A DNA stretch of 64,000 nt from Chryseobacterium sp. Leaf405 (GCF_001425355.1 NZ_LMQN01000006.1:1-64000); one strand, 5' to 3'; shown: positions 28,203 to 36,410, counted from the first letter of the stretch. Notes: generated from the letters alone by a model not told the origin. Numbers and translations: made by a program.

Positions 28203-28931
28203 ATGATTGCAATTTTTAAAAAGGAACTTTGGAGCTATTTTGGGAATTGGAGCGCATGGATCATCATTGCGGCTTTCAGTTTGATAGCGACATTGTTTTT
28301 GTTTTTTTTCGAGAATGATTCTAATATTTTCGACATCGGAATCACTTCTTTACAGAGTTATTTTGTTTTGGTTCCGTGGTTGCTGATGTTTATAATTCCG
28401 GCATTGTCTATGAAAACTTTTGCAGAAGAACAGCAAACCGGGACATTAAACTGGCTGTTTTCACAACCTTTGAAAATTTCTGATTTGGTTCTTGGGAAAT
28501 TCTTATCAGTTTGGGTTGTCGGGATTTTATGTTTAATTCCTTCATTGATTTATCTTTACACGGTTTACGTTTTGGGCGTTCCTGCCGGAAATATTGATAT
28601 GGGAATGACGTTTGGAAGTTATTTTGGACTAATTTTTCTGATTGCTGCATTTTCAGGAGTCGGAATTTTAGCTTCTTCGCTTTCTCAGAATCAGATTATG
28701 GCTTATTTGCTGGGCGTTTTCATGTGCTTCATCATGTATTTCGGAATCGAGCAGTTGGCAAGTTATAAATTGTTAGGCGGAGCAGATTTTATTTTGCAGA
28801 ATATCGGTTTTTATCAACATTTCTTAGGCTTTACCAGAGGTTTGATTGATTTTAAAGACGTTGCATATTTTGTTTTGATTATCGGTGTTACACTAGCTTT
28901 ATCCAACCATTTTATCACTAAAAAGAAGTAG
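28203..28931 (+). CDS. gldF: Gliding motility ABC permease GldF
   Basis: A 242-aa membrane protein of the ABC-2 permease type with six hydrophobic segments. The motif FAEEQQTGTLNWLFSQPLKISDLVLGK near residue 66 is characteristic of GldF-like permeases. With GldG (next gene, 4-nt gap) and the ATPase GldA (not in this window) it forms a transporter needed for gliding in Flavobacterium johnsoniae. GldFG are absent from some gliding species, so an accessory role is likely. Confidence 0.92.
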   Translation: MIAIFKKELWSYFGNWSAWIIIAAFSLIATLFLFFFENDSNIFDIGITSLQSYFVLVPWLLMFIIPALSMKTFAEEQQTGTLNWLFSQPLKISDLVLGKFLSVWVVGILCLIPSLIYLYTVYVLGVPAGNIDMGMTFGSYFGLIFLIAAFSGVGILASSLSQNQIMAYLLGVFMCFIMYFGIEQLASYKLLGGADFILQNIGFYQHFLGFTRGLIDFKDVAYFVLIIGVTLALSNHFITKKK

Positions 28932-28935
28932 AATT

Positions 28936-30600
28936 ATGAAGAAGATAGAATTCAAATCGCCATTCGGAATTTTACTGTTTGTCATTTTGCCGTTGGTCAT
29001 TATTTTAGCCATCTCAGGCATCAGATTAGATTTAACCAAAGAAAAAAGATATACACTTTCCGAAAGTACAATCAAGGTATTGGAATCGGTTAAAAAGCCT
29101 ATTTATATTGAAGTGTATCTTGAAGGAGATTTTCCTGCAAATTTTAAACAGCTTCAGAGCGAAACGAAATTTATGCTGGAGAATTTCAGAAAGGTAAATT
29201 CAAATGTTGATTTTAAGTTTGTTGATCCTATTAAATCCAGGCTGACTGATACTTTAAAGTCAAAAGGTATGTTTCCGTCGGTATTGGATGACAGAAAAGA
29301 TGGTAAAACGTCGCAGATTGAAATTTACCCGTATGCTCTTATTAAAAACGTAAGAAATAAAGTTACAATTCCTCTTATCACAGAACAAAATTATGTTGAT
29401 AACGACGAACTGATTAATAAATCTGTTGAAAATTTAGAATATAATTTAGTTTCTAAACTTAAAATAGCGAACAGTGAAGTTTTCAAAAAAGTAGGAGTTC
29501 TGGTGAACCAAGATGAATTAAGTCCGGGGGAATTTCAGGAATTTATGAATCTTGCGCTGGAAAATTATGATGCTGGACCCATTATTCCGAAAAATCAAAA
29601 GGAATTAAGTTTAGCCGATGTTCCGTTACTGAAACAGATGAGTGCTTTAGTAATTGCAAAACCGAGGAAAGCATTTACAGATCAGGAAAAAGTAATATTG
29701 GATCAATACATCATGAACGGCGGAAAAACGTTGTGGATGATTGATGCAGTAAATGCCGAAATGGATACTTTGATGAGGTCTGAGAAACTGATGCCATTTC
29801 CAGTTGACCTTAATATGACCGATTTCTTTTTCAATTATGGATTGAGAATTAATCCGGCTTTGGTGAAGGATGTAAAGAAATTTGCCAAATTAAAATTCGT
29901 GGCGGGTGAAGTTTCCGGAAATGCACAGTATTCTACGCAGCCGTGGCCTTATTTTCCGTTGGGAATTGCTGAAAATGATCATCCGATTACCAAAAATATC
30001 AATCCTGTTAAATTTGAATTTCCGACTTCTATTGATACGTTGGGAAGAAAAAATATTAAAACTTCAGTACTTTTTGAGTCCAGCGAAAGAACTTCACTGA
30101 AACAGGTTCCGAACTACGTAAGCCTAGAGGAAATCAATAGTGTTGACAGTCTAGGACAAATGGAAAAGCCAAGTACACCAAGGATTTTTGCCGTTGCCCT
30201 GCAGGGGAAATTTACTTCAGCGTATGCTTCAAGAATTGAAAGAAAAGGCTATCCTAATTTCAAAGCTTCAAGTCCTGAAAACAAAATGATCGTCATCGCA
30301 GACGGAGACATCGCAAGAAACAAAGTGGTAAAAGGAAAACCGCTGCCTCTTGGGATGGATGTTCTTACACAGGAACGTTTCGGAAATGAGCAGTTCCTAA
30401 AAAATGCCCTAGATTATCTGTTAGACGACAGTAATTTAATGGAATTGAGAAACCGTAACATCGAAGAAAGGCTTCTTGATCGATATTTAATCAACGAAGA
30501 AAGGAACTACTGGCAATGGTTTAATTTGCTGCTTCCTTTAGCCATTATCGGTCTTTTAGGAGGGTTGTTCTTCTGGTTGAGGAAAAAGAAGTTTGGATAA
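28936..30600 (+). CDS. gldG: Gliding motility ABC transporter protein GldG
   Basis: A 554-aa protein with one N-terminal membrane anchor (ILLFVILPLVIILAISGI), a large periplasmic domain of the ABC-type auxiliary family (TLSESTIKVLESVKKPIYIEVYLEG near 36; GGKTLWMIDAV near 260) and one C-terminal anchor ending LFFWLRKKKFG. It starts four bases after gldF and is surely co-transcribed. A decayed copy of its last codons and of its terminator lies 1 kb downstream (31530-31688). Confidence 0.92.
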   Translation: MKKIEFKSPFGILLFVILPLVIILAISGIRLDLTKEKRYTLSESTIKVLESVKKPIYIEVYLEGDFPANFKQLQSETKFMLENFRKVNSNVDFKFVDPIKSRLTDTLKSKGMFPSVLDDRKDGKTSQIEIYPYALIKNVRNKVTIPLITEQNYVDNDELINKSVENLEYNLVSKLKIANSEVFKKVGVLVNQDELSPGEFQEFMNLALENYDAGPIIPKNQKELSLADVPLLKQMSALVIAKPRKAFTDQEKVILDQYIMNGGKTLWMIDAVNAEMDTLMRSEKLMPFPVDLNMTDFFFNYGLRINPALVKDVKKFAKLKFVAGEVSGNAQYSTQPWPYFPLGIAENDHPITKNINPVKFEFPTSIDTLGRKNIKTSVLFESSERTSLKQVPNYVSLEEINSVDSLGQMEKPSTPRIFAVALQGKFTSAYASRIERKGYPNFKASSPENKMIVIADGDIARNKVVKGKPLPLGMDVLTQERFGNEQFLKNALDYLLDDSNLMELRNRNIEERLLDRYLINEERNYWQWFNLLLPLAIIGLLGGLFFWLRKKKFG

Positions 30601-30609
30601 ATGGTATAG

Positions 30610-30638
30610 AAAAAGAGAAACGTGAGTTTCTCTTTTTG
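30610..30638 (+). terminator. Terminator of gldFG
   Basis: AAAAAGAGAAAC and GTTTCTCTTTTT enclose a 4-nt loop. The same hairpin sequence recurs at 31660-31688 and, with changed loops, at 34019-34050 and 35550-35576. Confidence 0.9.
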
Positions 30639-30662
30639 TTTTTTATATAAAGTGACAATTGC

Positions 30663-31106
30663 TTAAGAATTTGAATATTGAAAAGGAAGATTAACAATAT
30701 CAATTACCTTTTCACCTTTATTGTTTTTTCCGGGTTCCCATTTTATATTGTTAGTTGCTTTTTCGACGGCTTTCTTTACCTCACTGTTGAAAATCTGATT
30801 GGCTCCATAAGTAGAAATGTTCAGAATATTTCCGTCTGTATCTATTTTAAGAATAATTTTTGTTGTTAGTTTTTTACCCAGATCTTTAAGAGTTGCTTTA
30901 TTCATGTTTTTACTAACATTATTAATAAATGCTTTATTCCCATTAGGATATTGGGCAGGAAATGCAGTCATTGGAGGAGGTGGAACAGACATGTCCTGAG
31001 GCTGCTTCGATTCAAATTTATCTTTCACTTTTTCTTCTTTCTTTACTTTTTGGGCAAATCCGAATCCAAAGAGTAGCATCATGAAGAGTAAGACTGTTTT
31101 TTTCAT
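30663..31106 (-). CDS. Exported TonB C-terminal-like protein
   Basis: A 147-aa protein with a signal peptide (MKKTVLLFMMLLFGFGFAQ), a charged Lys/Glu spacer and a proline patch (SVPPPPM). A C-terminal domain (about 75-145) resembles a TonB C-terminus: TTKIILKIDTDGNILNI, then EVKKAVEKATNNIKWEPGK. It has no membrane anchor, so it is not a working TonB; such short exported versions are common in Bacteroidota and unexplained. The start at ATG 31106 replaces an upstream 14-residue extension that spoils the signal peptide. It is convergent with gldG. Confidence 0.72.
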   Translation of the reverse strand: MKKTVLLFMMLLFGFGFAQKVKKEEKVKDKFESKQPQDMSVPPPPMTAFPAQYPNGNKAFINNVSKNMNKATLKDLGKKLTTKIILKIDTDGNILNISTYGANQIFNSEVKKAVEKATNNIKWEPGKNNKGEKVIDIVNLPFQYSNS

Positions 31107-31191
31107 ATTTTTTGAATGATGAGTAAGAAATATTATTATAAAAGACATAATAAGAATGAATAGTTTTAAAACTATTCATTCTCATGATTAA

Positions 31192-31383
31192 TTAGCACCA
31201 AAATCCACCTCCGCAGGCATAATTATGACAGCTTGTACCTCCTGTTGAAGGTGAACACATTCCCCAGCCATAGCTTCCGTCGTCATTTGCATGGCATAAT
31301 TTCCATCCATCACAAGGAGCGGCAGCTACGGCTCCAGATACTGATTTCATTTGATTTCTTGAAAGTTTTTTTAAATTTTTCAT
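31192..31383 (-). CDS. Double-glycine-leader Cys-rich peptide (bacteriocin-like)
   Basis: A 63-aa peptide. The leader MKNLKKLSRNQMKSVSGA is the type common in Chryseobacterium bacteriocin-like peptides, ending in Gly-Ala rather than Gly-Gly. The predicted mature part (about 45 residues) is rich in Gly, Ser and Trp and has six cysteines at 24, 30, 43, 52, 57 and 63, enough for three disulfides. Such leaders are normally cut by a C39-peptidase ABC exporter, and none is encoded here. Whether it is an antimicrobial, a signal or something else is unknown. It lies 85 nt upstream of the TonB-C-like gene, same strand. Confidence 0.75.
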   Translation of the reverse strand: MKNLKKLSRNQMKSVSGAVAAAPCDGWKLCHANDDGSYGWGMCSPSTGGTSCHNYACGGGFWC

Positions 31384-31475
31384 GGTAATAATTGTTTTTA
31401 GTTTTCCTACTCTCTTTAAGCTTTTCGGATTCCGCTTATATAATTCCTAAGGTAGTGATTTTATTAATTACTTTT

Positions 31476-31505
31476 ATTTTATTTGAAATATTTTTCAAAT
31501 AAAAT
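31476..31505. promoter_or_regulatory. Perfect 11-bp inverted repeat upstream of the peptide gene
   Basis: ATTTTATTTGA (31476-31486) and TCAAATAAAAT (31495-31505) are exact reverse complements with an 8-nt spacer. The dyad lies about 95 bp upstream of the GG-leader peptide start. It has no GC-rich stem or separate T-run, so an operator is more likely than a terminator. Confidence 0.4.
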
Positions 31506-31529
31506 TTTCATAAGACCTTGTTATGGAGT

Positions 31530-31650
31530 TTAATAGATCATAAATTTATAAAAGAAAAACAGTGTTGAAATAATCAAATTGCTTCTGTCATTAGTAATTT
31601 TCGGTACTTTGAAGAGTTTGTTTTTTTGGTTAAAGAACAAGTTTGGATAG
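31530..31650 (+). pseudogene. Decayed C-terminal fragment of a second gldG
   Basis: The last codons before TAG at 31648 read LLLSLVIFGTLKSLFFWLKNKFG in a frame from 31579, matching the GldG end (LLLPLAIIGLLGGLFFWLRKKKFG by position, written here as its key blocks LFFWL and KFG). Upstream, in another frame from 31530, LIDHKFIKEK matches GldG LLDRYLINEE, followed by a TGA and a frameshift. The terminator is also copied (31660-31688). So the 3' end of gldG is present twice, 1 kb apart, with two minus-strand genes in between. Confidence 0.78.
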
Positions 31651-31659
31651 CATAAACTG

Positions 31660-31688
31660 AAAAAGAGAAACCGAAGTTTCTCTTTTTT
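31660..31688. terminator. Second copy of the gldG-type terminator
   Basis: AAAAAGAGAAAC, 4-nt loop CGAA, GTTTCTCTTTTTT. It follows the gldG remnant in the same spacing as the original. Because A- and T-runs flank it on both sides it may also end the AraC-type gene on the minus strand. Confidence 0.82.
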
Positions 31689-31796
31689 ATATTTTAAACA
31701 AGCTGAATGATCTATTTTTTATATCGGTTTGATCCCATCATTTTAATAGGATTCTGCCTCACATTAAAAATATCATTAATTGTTAAAGGTAAAATC

Positions 31797-32711
31797 TTAA
31801 TTAAACAACCTCCTAAACTCACCCGGCGACTGATTCACCTTCTGCTTAAATAACTTACTAAAAGACTGCGGATGCTCAAATCCCAGTTCATAAGCAATCT
31901 CACTTACAGAAAAATTCGTTGTGCTTAGGCGTTCTTTTGCGGTATCAATAATTTTATTCTGAATATGTTGTTGAGTGTTTTGTTGAGTGTGAATTCTCAA
32001 TAAAGTTCCAAGATAATTGGGTGAAATATTCATCTGTTCAGCGATGGTTTTTACAGATGGAATGCCGTGTTCGATGAGGTTTCCATTTTCAAAATATTGA
32101 GAAAGAACTTCCTCAAATCGTTCCAATAATTCGTGACTTGATTTTTTCCTCGTGAAAAACTGACGTTCATAAAAACGTTCGGCATAAATCATAAATAATT
32201 CAAGCTGAGCAACAATCAATTCCTGCGTGAATTTATCGATATTGGTCTGATATTCTTTTTCAATATTTTTAAACAAATCAACAATAATTTTCTCTTCTTT
32301 ATCCGAAAGGAAAAGTGCTTCATTGATTTGGTAACTGAAAAATTCATAAGACTTTATTTTCTTTGCCAGGGAAGTTCCCCAAAGAAAATCGGGATGAATC
32401 AGCAGTAAATATCCGGTGGGTTCTACTTCAACATCAGGTTTCATTTCTATTCTTAAAAACTGTAGCGGAGAAACAAAACACAACACTCCGGAATCAAAAT
32501 CATATTCCTGCTGGCCATAATTAAACTTGGCATTCACATTCCGTTTCAGACCGATCGAGTAATAATTCTGAATCCACTTTAATTCTGTATCATTCACGGG
32601 ATAGCGAACCTTGCTGTAATCTATCAGGCTGATCAACGGATGTTCAGGGTTCGGAAGATTGCAGAAAGCATGAAAATCAGAAAGCGTATTAAAGCGAAAT
32701 ATATTTTTCAT
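31797..32711 (-). CDS. AraC family transcriptional regulator
   Basis: A 304-aa regulator. An N-terminal cupin-like sensor (about 1-170) precedes a C-terminal AraC domain (about 195-304) with two helix-turn-helix units: SVKTIAEQMNISPNYLGTLL, and VSEIAYELGFEHPQSFSKLFK followed by NQSPGEFRR. The ligand is unknown. It lies 142 nt downstream of a short-chain dehydrogenase on the same strand; AraC regulators of this size often control neighbouring SDR genes, so the dehydrogenase is the likely target. Confidence 0.9.
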   Translation of the reverse strand: MKNIFRFNTLSDFHAFCNLPNPEHPLISLIDYSKVRYPVNDTELKWIQNYYSIGLKRNVNAKFNYGQQEYDFDSGVLCFVSPLQFLRIEMKPDVEVEPTGYLLLIHPDFLWGTSLAKKIKSYEFFSYQINEALFLSDKEEKIIVDLFKNIEKEYQTNIDKFTQELIVAQLELFMIYAERFYERQFFTRKKSSHELLERFEEVLSQYFENGNLIEHGIPSVKTIAEQMNISPNYLGTLLRIHTQQNTQQHIQNKIIDTAKERLSTTNFSVSEIAYELGFEHPQSFSKLFKQKVNQSPGEFRRLFN

Positions 32712-32762
32712 AATGACTAAGTTATTTAATTATTTTGAATGATTAAAATATCAATTTAGTTT

Positions 32763-32821
32763 GTCATTCCGTAAGAATCCAAGCAATATTTAAAACGAAA
32801 CTTAGATTTCAATGGAATGAC
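32763..32821. repeat. Short inverted repeat, GTCATTCC arms
   Basis: GTCATTCC (32763-32770) and GGAATGAC (32814-32821) are exact inverse copies 43 nt apart. The first continues as GTAAGAATCCAAGCAAT, resembling the GTCATTC...GAATC repeat family seen at 18163 and 51358. It lies in the gap between the AraC and SDR genes. Confidence 0.45.
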
Positions 32822-32852
32822 AAGCATGGTGTTTTACAATGAAATCTACATC

Positions 32853-33692
32853 TTAAATCACCGTAGAAAACGTAAGTTCGCTCCATTTCTCCGCATCATC
32901 TGTAATCAGTTTAATCTTATTATTCAGATATTCATCGGTACCGCTTCCTAATAAGAAATGCACCGGCGGATTTTCCACTTCACTGATGGCAATGATGGCT
33001 TCAGCACCTTTATCCGGATCGTTGGGTTGGTTTCCATTAATTTCATCAAGGTGAGCCTGCTCAGAATTTCTTGCCGTTTCGTATTCTTCAATTACATTTT
33101 CCGGCGTTCTTACCGACTCTTTGCTAAGGAAATCTGTTCTGAAATATCCCGGATAAACTACAGTTGCTTTCACTCCGAAATCCTTAATTTCTTCTGCTAA
33201 AGATTCTGTTAAGCCTGCCACAGCAAATTTTGTTGCACAGTAAATTCCCCACCCCGGAAAGTTTCCTGAATACCCTCCAATCGAAGAAATATTAAAAATA
33301 TGTCCTGATCTTTGCTGACGAAGGTGTGGCATTGCATTTCTGATGACGTTCAGGGTTCCGAAAACATTAATGTCGAAATTTTCTCTTGCTTCTTTATCTG
33401 AAAGCTCTTCCAGCGTTCCGATCTGTCCGTATCCTGCATTGTTGACAATTACATCCACTTGACCGAAATAATCAACACTTTTTGCAATCGCTGATTTTAC
33501 ATCTTTATCGTCTGCTAAATTTACTTCAAGCGGTAAAAAATTCTCTGAAGCATCTCCGATTTCTGTAATTAAAGATTGAGAATTTCTGCTTGTGGCAACG
33601 ACACGATAGTTTTGTTGTAATAATTTTTTAACTAAGGCTAAGCCTAATCCTTTTGAAGCTCCTGTCACGAACCATACTTTTTTTGTTTCCAT
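32853..33692 (-). CDS. Short-chain dehydrogenase/reductase
   Basis: A 279-aa classical SDR. The cofactor motif is TGASKGLGLA (residue 10), the NNAG motif is near residue 86, the serine lies in NISSIGGYSG (about 135), and the catalytic YCATK follows near 155. After PGYFRTDF the long C-terminal extension suits the subgroup that reduces carbonyl or quinone substrates. The exact substrate is not predictable. It lies upstream of the AraC regulator and downstream of a 41-bp repeat array that occupies its upstream region. Confidence 0.9.
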   Translation of the reverse strand: METKKVWFVTGASKGLGLALVKKLLQQNYRVVATSRNSQSLITEIGDASENFLPLEVNLADDKDVKSAIAKSVDYFGQVDVIVNNAGYGQIGTLEELSDKEARENFDINVFGTLNVIRNAMPHLRQQRSGHIFNISSIGGYSGNFPGWGIYCATKFAVAGLTESLAEEIKDFGVKATVVYPGYFRTDFLSKESVRTPENVIEEYETARNSEQAHLDEINGNQPNDPDKGAEAIIAISEVENPPVHFLLGSGTDEYLNNKIKLITDDAEKWSELTFSTVI

Positions 33693-33808
33693 TTTTTAAA
33701 TATTTATTGTTGTTAAATGATGGTACAAAATTGCAAAGAAACATGAGCTTAAAAGTATCTCAATCAACGAATGATGTAACCGAATCGTGAATGAACTTTT
33801 TAAAGTAA

Positions 33809-34013
33809 TTATTTTTTTTAAAACTGATTTAATTCGTTCAGCGTTCGGATGATCTCAACCGAAACTGTTTCGCCATTTCCCAATCCCGGACGGACAGAAC
33901 TAAAATTGGTTTTAACTTTCCCAACTTGGGACGAGCTCAACTGAAATGAGTTTGAATATTCCCGAAATGGAATTAGTAGAATTAAAAGTAGTTAAGATTT
34001 TCCTGTAATTATT
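33809..34013. repeat. Decayed tandem array of five 41-bp units
   Basis: Units at 33809-33849, 33850-33890, 33891-33931, 33932-33972 and 33973-34013 align without gaps at a period of exactly 41 bp. The middle three are clearest, sharing CTCAAC/AGAACT near the start, AAA at 13-15, TTTCCC or ATTCCC near 27-32 and GGA near the end. The third contains TCCCAACTTGGGA, a 13-bp palindrome. The period is not a multiple of 3 and stops occur in all frames, so it is not coding. The rest of the gap (33693-33808) should hold the SDR promoter. Confidence 0.7.
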
Positions 34014-34018
34014 TAAAT

Positions 34019-34050
34019 AAAAAAGAGAAACCCGAAAGTCTCTCTTTTTT
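34019..34050. terminator. Terminator downstream of the second SDR
   Basis: AAAAAAGAGA and TCTCTTTTTT flank a 12-nt loop containing CCCGAAAG. It is flanked by A and T runs on both sides, and belongs to the same GAGAAAC terminator family as the gldG one. Confidence 0.78.
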
Positions 34051-34070
34051 GATTTTTAAATATCATTTTT

Positions 34071-34808
34071 TTACCACGGACTGATTCCGCTTTCATCCTC
34101 AATATCGTTACTGTAAAATTGTCCGGTAGGTGCATTTTCATCCGTCAGCGTATGTTTAATGATGAAATTGGCTGCACTTTCCACAGAACCTGGACCGCTG
34201 TGAGCGTTGAAATCTGTTGCAGTGTAACCCGGATCAATCACATTTACTTTGAAAGGTAAATCTCTCAGCTCGTAAGCCAGAACAATCGTGTAAGCATTTA
34301 AAGCTGATTTTGACGGTCCGTACGCTGCATTTTTTACGTGATAATATTGCCAGTTTGGATCGCTATGTAAAGCCAATGAACCTAATCCGGAAGTAATATT
34401 GCTGATTCTCGGGCTCTCTGATTTTTTAAGCAAATCTAAAAAAGCCTGTGTAACATTGATTACCCCGAAGAAATTAGTTTCAAAAACTTCTTTAATGTTG
34501 TTAACAGATGTTTCTGCCGCAGTTTGAGGATGTACACCCAAGATTCCTGCATTGTTGATCAGAATATCCAGTCTTCCCTGTTCGTTTTCAACGATATTTT
34601 TTGCTTTAGAAATCGATTCGGGATTGGTAACGTCAATTTCTATTGCTTTAATATTTTGGAATCCCTTTTCTGCTAATTCTTTTACAATGTCTTCACCTTT
34701 TGAAAGATCACGGCTTCCTAAATAAACGAATAATCCTTTTTCTGAAAGTTGTTTTGCGGTTTCAAGACCAATACTTCTGTTGGCTCCTGTTATTAATACT
34801 GTTTTCAT
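34071..34808 (-). CDS. Short-chain dehydrogenase/reductase
   Basis: A 245-aa SDR. The cofactor motif is TGANRSIGLE (residue 7), NNAG lies near 89, and an active-site serine in NITSGLGSLA near 138. The catalytic YGPSK follows near 162, with a short insertion. The motif pattern fits NADP-dependent carbonyl reductases. It is monocistronic; its promoter region borders the Crp-type regulator end (117 nt gap), which may control it. Substrate unknown. Confidence 0.9.
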   Translation of the reverse strand: MKTVLITGANRSIGLETAKQLSEKGLFVYLGSRDLSKGEDIVKELAEKGFQNIKAIEIDVTNPESISKAKNIVENEQGRLDILINNAGILGVHPQTAAETSVNNIKEVFETNFFGVINVTQAFLDLLKKSESPRISNITSGLGSLALHSDPNWQYYHVKNAAYGPSKSALNAYTIVLAYELRDLPFKVNVIDPGYTATDFNAHSGPGSVESAANFIIKHTLTDENAPTGQFYSNDIEDESGISPW

Positions 34809-34924
34809 TTTCTTGTTTTAAATTGATGATGTAAAATTCCGTCAATTAAATAAGATGGCATTTGTCATTTGGCAAAAAGAGAATTTATTTTAAATAAAGA
34901 TTAATAGCTCTAAAATCTTTACAT

Positions 34925-35494
34925 CTATTTAATATTTTTTCTGATTCTGCTTAAAGAAGATTGGGTAACTCCCAAATAAGAGGCAATGTAAGACAATGGA
35001 ATTCTGTTGACAGCAGTAGGGTATATCTCCAAAAACTTCAGGTAACGGGTCGTTGCATCTTCAGCAACAAGCGGACTTCTCCTTTCCACTTTTTGAATTA
35101 ATGCCCTTGAAATGATTTTATGAACAATAGCATCAAAACCCACGATGGTCTGTAAAAGCTCCAGCCAGTCTTTTCTCTGGAAAACAATCATTTTACAATC
35201 TGTTACCGCCTGAACGTAAGCACTTGAACAAATTTGATTATCAAAGCTTTCCAGATCTACGACCAAGTTGTTTTCTTCGATGAAATATTTAGTGATTTCC
35301 TCACTTTTGTTGTTGTAATAGCAGACACGTAAAATTCCTTCCTGAATAAATCCAACCTGTTTTGCAATTTTTCCCGCTTCTGAAAAATACTCATCTTTCG
35401 AAATGTTGATCTCCATTGCTTTGCTTGCGATAAAATCTATTTGCTGCTGATTAAGGTTCCCAAATCTTAAAATAAAATCAAATACTTCTTTCAT
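34925..35494 (-). CDS. Crp/Fnr family transcriptional regulator
   Basis: A 189-aa regulator with a cyclic-nucleotide-binding-like beta-roll (about 25-120) and a C-terminal helix-turn-helix (IPLSYIASYLGVTQSSLSRIRK, about 162-183 in two blocks). It lacks the cysteine set of oxygen-sensing Fnr. Proteins of this short Bacteroidota class often lie beside oxidoreductases; here the SDR gene is immediately downstream. The frame opens at a TTG (35497), but the adjacent ATG at 35494 is the natural start. Confidence 0.88.
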   Translation of the reverse strand: MKEVFDFILRFGNLNQQQIDFIASKAMEINISKDEYFSEAGKIAKQVGFIQEGILRVCYYNNKSEEITKYFIEENNLVVDLESFDNQICSSAYVQAVTDCKMIVFQRKDWLELLQTIVGFDAIVHKIISRALIQKVERRSPLVAEDATTRYLKFLEIYPTAVNRIPLSYIASYLGVTQSSLSRIRKNIK

Positions 35495-35549
35495 CAACGC
35501 AAGTTAGGGAAAGTAATGTTTCCGGCATTTGCCATTTGGTAAAAAATAA

Positions 35550-35576
35550 AAAGAGAAACTTTCCGGTTTCTCTTTA
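35550..35576 (-). terminator. Terminator of the DUF2314/ankyrin gene
   Basis: AAAGAGAAAC pairs with GTTTCTCTTT across a 6-nt loop. It lies 16 nt past the stop codon of the minus-strand gene and again uses the GAGAAAC stem seen at 30610 and 31660. Confidence 0.82.
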
Positions 35577-35591
35577 TTATAATGAAGTAAT

Positions 35592-36410
35592 TTATTTTTC
35601 AAAAACAGGAATTAAATGTTCCCAATTCAACTGTCTTGCGAAATCTAATGCTGTTTTTCCTGTGTTTGTCTTTATATTTTTATCGGCTCCGGCTTCAAGA
35701 ATTATTTCAACAGAACTCAGATTTCCGGCAATGGTTTCTTTATGAAGAAGCGTAAGTCCTTTCTCATCCTGATGGGTCAATTCTCCAGGATATTCATTAA
35801 GAAATTTTACAAATTCTTCCGTCATATTTTTACTCATTGGATGCTCTACAATATTTTCCGGATGTTCTTTTTGTTCGTACACTACCTCAATATCATTAAA
35901 ATCTCCAAAATCCATCTGCCATGCATCATCATGATCTTGCCTTTCTTGTTTAGACATATCTGATCTCATTTTCTGAATGGTAAATCCACCGTAAGCTTTC
36001 GGTAAAGGATCTGCAGAGGATGAAAACAATTTTGAAATTCCTGTTGATTTTTTTGTTTTTTGAGGAGTTGCAAAAAGCCAGTCGCTGATCTCGTTCAGAG
36101 GAACTTCAACATAATCTCCAACCTGAATATTAGTTAATTCATTGGGTTCATTAATAAGATAACCTTTTACATTATCGCCGTCAAAATCTATTTCATTGAT
36201 CCACATGTGCTCTACGATTGGGTCTTCGGAAGATGGGTTTTCCTGAGAAAAAGCGACTTTAACGCAAGAAACCGTCAACGCTGGAATAATTCTTCTGTAT
36301 TCCCAGGATTGCTCTCTCCAGAAATATTTGAATGTTTCCTGCGCTTTTTTGTACGCTTCAATCATTTTCGAATCTGCACCATCTGCAAAAAATATGGGAC
36401 TGTTTTCCAT
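35592..36410 (-). CDS. DUF2314 protein with C-terminal ankyrin repeats
   Basis: A 272-aa protein with no signal peptide. Residues about 15-110 resemble DUF2314 (AYKKAQETFKYFWRE, then VEHMWINEIDFDGDNVKGYL, VGDYVEVPLNEISDW). Residues about 215-270 form about two ankyrin repeats (GLTLLHKETIAGNLSSVEIILEAGAD, GKTALDFARQLN). DUF2314 proteins are of unknown function and often appear among immunity-type genes. Two further small minus-strand genes of unknown role lie upstream (36553, 36969), but no toxin is seen. Confidence 0.82.
   Translation of the reverse strand: MENSPIFFADGADSKMIEAYKKAQETFKYFWREQSWEYRRIIPALTVSCVKVAFSQENPSSEDPIVEHMWINEIDFDGDNVKGYLINEPNELTNIQVGDYVEVPLNEISDWLFATPQKTKKSTGISKLFSSSADPLPKAYGGFTIQKMRSDMSKQERQDHDDAWQMDFGDFNDIEVVYEQKEHPENIVEHPMSKNMTEEFVKFLNEYPGELTHQDEKGLTLLHKETIAGNLSSVEIILEAGADKNIKTNTGKTALDFARQLNWEHLIPVFEK

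Noticed and set aside
33809..34013. 41-bp periodic array considered as a CRISPR array
   Set aside because: There are no constant repeats separated by unique spacers; the whole 41-bp unit is repeated and diverged, and no cas genes are nearby.
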